Origin: Shinella sp. PSBB067
GTDB taxonomy: Bacteria > Pseudomonadota > Alphaproteobacteria > Rhizobiales > Rhizobiaceae
NCBI RefSeq assembly: GCF_016839145.1
Contig: NZ_CP069303.1
Location: 62,001-126,000, forward strand
Length of the DNA: 64,000 bases
Direction of reading: 5' to 3'
Part shown: positions 62,635 to 64,000 of the stretch, piece by piece
How positions within the stretch are numbered: the first letter of the stretch is position 1
Layout of the letters: each line of letters opens with the position of its first letter
Position numbers and translations under genes: made by a program
Notes under the pieces: generated by a model
The model's database searches: none
Told to the model about the DNA's origin: nothing
What the model saw: the letters and a program-made list of their open reading frames with translations, nothing else

Positions 62635-64000
62635 ATGGCAGCTCCTTATGATCTCAACGACGACAGCGTGGTCGTCATCATCGGCTCGGGTGCCGGTGGC
62701 GGCACGCTGGGCAATGAACTGGCGCAGAAGGGCATCGACGTCGTGGTGCTCGAAGCCGGTGCGCGCATAGAACACGAGGATTTCATCAACGACGAGTGGG
62801 ACAGCTTCGCCCAGCTCGCCTGGCTGGACCACCGCACCACCGGCGGCGGCTGGCGCGTCTCGAAGGATTTTCCGAACCTGCCGGCCTGGATTGTCAAGGC
62901 CGTGGGCGGCACGACGACGCATTGGGCCGGCGCATCGCTGCGTTTTCAGGAGCACGAGTTCAAGACGCTCACCAACTACGGCAAGGTCGAGGGCGCCAAC
63001 CTGCTCGACTGGCCGGTGACGCTTGCCGAGCTCGAGCCCTACTACGCCAAGGCCGAAGACAAGATGGGCGTGACCCGCACCAACGGCATCGAGGGCCTGC
63101 CCGGAAACAACAACTTCAAGATCCTGAAGGCCGGCGCCGACAAGCTGGGCTACAAGGAATGTCACACCGGCAACATGGCGATCAATTCGGCCGACCGCGA
63201 CGACCGCATGAGCTGTCAGCAGACCGGCTTCTGTTTCCAAGGCTGCAAATGGGGTGCCAAATGGTCGACGCTCTATACGGAAATACCCAAGGGTGAAGCG
63301 ACCGGCAAGCTGGAAGTGCGGCCGAACTCCCACGTCGTCAAGATCGAGCATGATGACAGCGGCAAGGTGACCGCCGTCGTCTATGCCGACAAGGATGGCA
63401 AGCTGCAGAGCCAGAAGGCGCGCATCATCTGCGTCGCCGGCAACTCCATCGAAAGCCCGCGCCTCCTGCTCAATTCCGCATCGAGCAAATACCCGGACGG
63501 GCTTGCCAATTCCTCTGGCCAGGTCGGCAGGAACTACATGCGCCACACGACGGGCTCGGTCTATGCCGTGTTCGAAAAGCCGGTGCATTTCTACCGTGGC
63601 ACCACCATGGCCGGCATCGTGCGCGACGAGGCGAGACACGATCCGTCGCGTGGCTTCGTCGGTGGCTACGAGCTTGAGACGCTGGCGCTTGGCGTGCCCT
63701 TCATGGCGGCCTTCCTCGATCCCGGCGGCTGGGGAAGACCCTTCGCCTCGGCCATGGACAGCTACGCCAACATGGCGGGCCTCTGGATCGTCGGCGAGGA
63801 TATGCCGCAGGAACAGAACGCCGTGAAGCTGCATGGCGAACTGAAGGACAAATACGGTATGCCGATCCCGGACGTCTGGTTCACCGACCATCCCAATGAC
63901 GTCGCCATGCGCAACCACGCCTACAAGCAGGGCGAGGCGCTTTATGCGGCGGTCGGCGCGACACGCAGCTTCCCGACGCCACCCTATCCCTCGACGCACA
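62635..64000 (+). CDS. GMC family oxidoreductase, FAD subunit (3' end outside window)
   Basis: At least 455 residues from the ATG at 62635 (GGGAGGAAA upstream); no stop occurs before the window ends. The FAD site VVIIGSGAGGGTLGNELA lies near residue 15, and KAVGGTTTHWAGASLRF is the second GMC signature. A cysteine-containing stretch (MSCQQTGFCFQGCKWGAKWS) is typical of GMC subunits of periplasmic gluconate, sorbitol or glucoside 3-dehydrogenases that pass electrons to cytochrome c. It has no signal of its own and relies on the Tat peptide of the small subunit. A cytochrome c gene would be expected next. Confidence 0.88.
   Translation, partial: MAAPYDLNDDSVVVIIGSGAGGGTLGNELAQKGIDVVVLEAGARIEHEDFINDEWDSFAQLAWLDHRTTGGGWRVSKDFPNLPAWIVKAVGGTTTHWAGASLRFQEHEFKTLTNYGKVEGANLLDWPVTLAELEPYYAKAEDKMGVTRTNGIEGLPGNNNFKILKAGADKLGYKECHTGNMAINSADRDDRMSCQQTGFCFQGCKWGAKWSTLYTEIPKGEATGKLEVRPNSHVVKIEHDDSGKVTAVVYADKDGKLQSQKARIICVAGNSIESPRLLLNSASSKYPDGLANSSGQVGRNYMRHTTGSVYAVFEKPVHFYRGTTMAGIVRDEARHDPSRGFVGGYELETLALGVPFMAAFLDPGGWGRPFASAMDSYANMAGLWIVGEDMPQEQNAVKLHGELKDKYGMPIPDVWFTDHPNDVAMRNHAYKQGEALYAAVGATRSFPTPPYPSTH

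Overview
The window is GC-rich, densely coding DNA that looks like an alphaproteobacterium of the Rhizobiaceae/Hyphomicrobiales type. This rests on the wealth of ABC importers, the SorC- and GntR-type regulators beside catabolic operons, and a palindromic intergenic element after acoC (39207-39313) that resembles repeats I associate with rhizobial genomes. I see no rRNA, tRNA, CRISPR array, complete insertion sequence or replication gene. Almost everything is accessory catabolism, as on a chromid or megaplasmid, but the replicon type cannot be proved from this window.

Layout. (A) <1-10065, plus strand: one operon with the end of a ThDP enzyme, a DhaK/DhaL kinase pair, a MaoC-like hot-dog hydratase, two PF04199 cyclase/hydrolases, a sugar-type ABC importer and a CaiB-type CoA transferase. 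(B) 10220-18361: a minus-strand operon (MmgE/PrpD protein, aspartate-dehydrogenase-like enzyme, ThDP enzyme, polar amino acid ABC importer, GntR regulator) with its binding protein gene divergent; the gap between them holds a perfect palindrome and a tandem repeat. (C) 18760-25328, minus: sugar ABC importer, ribokinase-like kinase, SorC regulator and SMP-30 lactonase. This is divergent from (D) 25770-31160, plus: a short-chain dehydrogenase, DhaK, DhaL, a SorC-regulator/DhaK fusion and a third DhaL. (E) 31161-33017: the decayed end of an iron-siderophore-type ABC operon and two unrecognised overlapping genes. (F) 33297-55252: a SorC regulator, a homoserine-dehydrogenase-like/SAF oxidoreductase resembling the DXR-like (DRL) family, a complete acetoin-dehydrogenase-type complex (E1 alpha, E1 beta, E2, E3), a GlpD-like flavoprotein, a zinc alcohol dehydrogenase, two further sugar ABC importers, a second SorC regulator, a HAD phosphatase, an alpha/beta hydrolase and a PfkB kinase. 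(G) 56023-60720: a GntR regulator, an amino acid ABC importer without its ATPase, and gamma-glutamyltransferase. (H) 61052-64000: a ribbon-helix-helix protein, a glyoxalase-fold protein, and a Tat small subunit with a GMC flavoprotein that runs off the window.

How the parts may work together. There is no PTS phosphoryl donor (DhaM/EI/HPr), so the three DhaKL systems are probably ATP-dependent kinases for short ketoses or tetruloses brought in by the four sugar importers. Block F has the logic of a complete pathway for a branched or deoxy sugar. A DRL-type oxidoisomerase could convert a 2-C-methyl-tetritol phosphate into a 1-deoxy-ketose phosphate, and the acetoin-dehydrogenase-like complex could cleave its CH3-CO-CHOH end into acetyl-CoA and an aldehyde. 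That is inference, not shown. The SorC-DhaK fusion in block D would put sugar sensing and kinase chemistry in one chain. All six ABC binding-protein genes are followed within 20 bases of their stop codon by a strong hairpin, which probably stabilises their mRNA.
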